DNA from: Calditrichota bacterium
GTDB taxonomy: Bacteria > Calditrichota > Calditrichia > RBG-13-44-9 > J075
NCBI GenBank assembly: GCA_024275555.1
Contig: JAJRYW010000515.1
Span: 1-7,894 of the forward strand
Length of the DNA stretch: 7,894 nucleotides
Direction of reading: 5' to 3'
In this document: one piece after another, positions 6,621 to 7,894 of the stretch
Position numbering within the stretch: the stretch's first letter is position 1
Layout: each line of letters opens with the position of its first letter
Made by a program: the position numbers and the translations under genes
Notes under the pieces: generated by a model
Databases searched by the model: none
What the model saw: only the letters and a program-made list of their open reading frames with translations
What the model was told of the DNA's origin: nothing

Positions 6621-6759
6621 AAGATACTCCATCAGGTTGATTTGGATGAAATTCTTTTAAACCTTGTTCGGTTATTTGCCGGGATTCATATTTGAGTATA
6701 ATGTAAGTGATAATTCGATTGATCTAAACGATGTTTACCCGGGAAAGATGCAGTGATAA
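6621..6759. promoter_or_regulatory. Divergent promoter region between sppA-dut and the DASS-type permease
   Basis: A 139-base AT-rich stretch separating two divergent units. On the plus strand a perfect TATAAT sits at 6697-6702, with TG at 6693-6694 one base off an extended -10. The best upstream hexamers, TTATTT (6672-6677) and TTGCCG (6677-6682), have non-ideal spacing of 19 and 14. On the minus strand a TATACT lies at about 6694-6699, overlapping the plus -10, but has no good -35. The GGAG for sppA is at 6627-6630. Overlapping -10 boxes would make the two directions compete, but this is inference. Confidence 0.45.
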
Positions 6760-7894
6760 ATGGATAAAGTTCAATTAATTTTTTTCTTCATCGGCGGTTT
6801 TTTAATCTCCCGATTGGTCATCAAGGTACGCTTGCCGGAGCGGTTGGTCTATTTTTTTATCAGCGAGCGGCATATTTCCCTGGCGGCCATCACTTTTTAC
6901 TTGATTGCGCTTTCTGCATTTTTTTCTTTTTTTATACCCAACGCCATCACGGTGCTTACCTTGCTGCCCATGCTGGAACTGCTACGCCGCACCTTCAGCG
7001 ATGAGCATTCCACGGATCGCAAAATACCTACCGTGCTGGCTCTTTCTACCATTTATGGCGCCAACATCGGCGGGATGGGTTCCATTACCGCCACGCCGGC
7101 CAACGGCATCCTGGCAACTTTTACCGAATTGAACCGCATTCCCGGCACCGAAAAACTAACCTTTGCCAGTTGGTTGGTCTGGGGGGTTCCCCTGGTGCTG
7201 ATCATGGTGCTGGCGGCATGGCTGGTGCTGGCGATTTTTTTCCGGCTCTGGGAGCGGGCCGGAAACCGGGTGCATTTGCCCTTCCGCCGCGAAACGGCCC
7301 ATCACCCCCGGCAAGGTTTGGCCGCCGGGATTACCGCCCTGTATTTTTTCTCTTCGCTGTTTCTCTCCGCCGTGATGATGGAGTTTCCGGCCCATAAAAC
7401 CCTGATCTTAGTCATTACCGCCCTGGTAACGCTGGCTATTGCAGGATTCCTGTTCCTGGTTCCCCTGCCCGAGCCGGGGGGGCGTTCCGGAAAAAATGTG
7501 CTGCTTACCATTCCCGACTGTTACAGCAATTTACCCCTGCGCGGATTTGGTTTTGTGGCCCTGGCAATTATTCTGGCCGGGGTGCTCTACCTTTTCCGCG
7601 TTGATAGCTGGATTGCCGGGATGAGCAAAGCCTTGCTGCCGGATACGTTTTCTCACACTCAACTGTTTTTTCTTACTGCACTGATCACTTCATTTGCCAC
7701 GGAACTGCTCAGCAACACCGCCGTGCAACTCTCCTTTTTTGTTATCCTTGCCCCGTTGGCGGAGTCGCTTCATTTTCCGGCCATGTTAGGGCTGATTGTG
7801 GTTACCCTTTCCTCCACCTGCGCTTTTATGAGTCCCATCGCCACCGGGGTAAACGGCCTGGCTTTTGGCGGGGTGAAGCATGTCTCTTTCCCCC
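6760..7894 (+). CDS. DASS/SLC13-type (ArsB/NhaD-like, ion transporter superfamily) permease, C-terminus beyond the right edge
   Basis: A polytopic inner-membrane transporter; 378 residues are visible and the frame is open to the window end. The start is fixed by two in-frame stop codons (TGA, TAA) immediately before the ATG, with the next in-frame Met only near residue 70. The ribosome binding site is weak (GGGAAAG, distant). The sequence is a run of hydrophobic segments with the two-fold pseudo-repeat of the divalent anion/sodium symporter family. The first half has FIPNAITVLTLLPM (Asn61) and YGANIGGMGSITATPANG (Asn102, Asn115). The second half has LSNTAVQLSFF (Ser318-Asn319-Thr320) and STCAFMSPIATGVNG (Asn365). 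Family members move dicarboxylates, citrate, sulfate or similar anions with sodium. Here the first SNT motif reads PNA, so substrate and coupling ion cannot be predicted. No operon partner is visible. Confidence 0.82.
   Translation, partial: MDKVQLIFFFIGGFLISRLVIKVRLPERLVYFFISERHISLAAITFYLIALSAFFSFFIPNAITVLTLLPMLELLRRTFSDEHSTDRKIPTVLALSTIYGANIGGMGSITATPANGILATFTELNRIPGTEKLTFASWLVWGVPLVLIMVLAAWLVLAIFFRLWERAGNRVHLPFRRETAHHPRQGLAAGITALYFFSSLFLSAVMMEFPAHKTLILVITALVTLAIAGFLFLVPLPEPGGRSGKNVLLTIPDCYSNLPLRGFGFVALAIILAGVLYLFRVDSWIAGMSKALLPDTFSHTQLFFLTALITSFATELLSNTAVQLSFFVILAPLAESLHFPAMLGLIVVTLSSTCAFMSPIATGVNGLAFGGVKHVSFP

Noticed and set aside
6621..6632. sppA start at the ATG four codons upstream (6632)
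   Set aside because: The GGAG lies between the two ATGs at proper distance only for the ATG at 6620, and the signal peptide reads naturally from there.
1..7894. CRISPR arrays, insertion sequences, tRNA or rRNA genes, phage or defence systems
   Set aside because: No regularly spaced repeats, transposase or terminal inverted repeats, cloverleaf-like sequence or defence-type protein motifs were found on either strand.

Overview
This window looks like a housekeeping-type chromosomal segment from a Gram-negative bacterium of the FCB superphylum, perhaps a Calditrichota/KSB1-like or Ignavibacteria-like lineage. The evidence is indirect. One large secreted protein ends in a 'QNYPNPFN...SGVYVYRL' tail of the type IX secretion (Por/FlgD-like) class, and an outer-membrane-type barrel sequence is present. 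The base composition is moderately GC-rich. Several genes carry Shine-Dalgarno sequences, which argues against a typical Bacteroidota genome. I cannot name the organism more precisely.

Layout, left to right. (1) The N-terminal 84 residues of a type-2 orotidine 5'-phosphate decarboxylase (pyrF) run off the left edge on the minus strand. (2) A divergent intergenic region with candidate promoters in both directions leads into (3) a large plus-strand gene for an exported Asp-box/sortilin-like beta-propeller protein with a C-terminal secretion/sorting domain. (4) After a 293-base gap with weak hairpins comes a small plus-strand gene for an exported high-potential iron-sulfur protein (HiPIP), ending in a convincing intrinsic terminator. 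(5) Convergent to it is a minus-strand two-gene unit: sppA (an unusual fusion of an outer-membrane-barrel-like domain to a full SppA serine/lysine protease) followed 15 bases later by dut (dUTPase). (6) Divergent from sppA, across an AT-rich promoter region, a plus-strand permease of the DASS/SLC13 (ArsB/NhaD-like) type runs off the right edge.

The genes do not form one obvious pathway. pyrF and dut both belong to pyrimidine nucleotide metabolism but lie in separate transcription units. The Asp-box protein, the HiPIP and the SppA fusion are all predicted to act outside the cytoplasm. I see no mobile element, CRISPR array, tRNA or rRNA. The most unusual item is the barrel-SppA fusion. The next most interesting are the HiPIP with an Arg-Lys export signal and an extra cysteine at the cluster, and the transporter whose first SNT substrate/sodium motif is changed to PNA.
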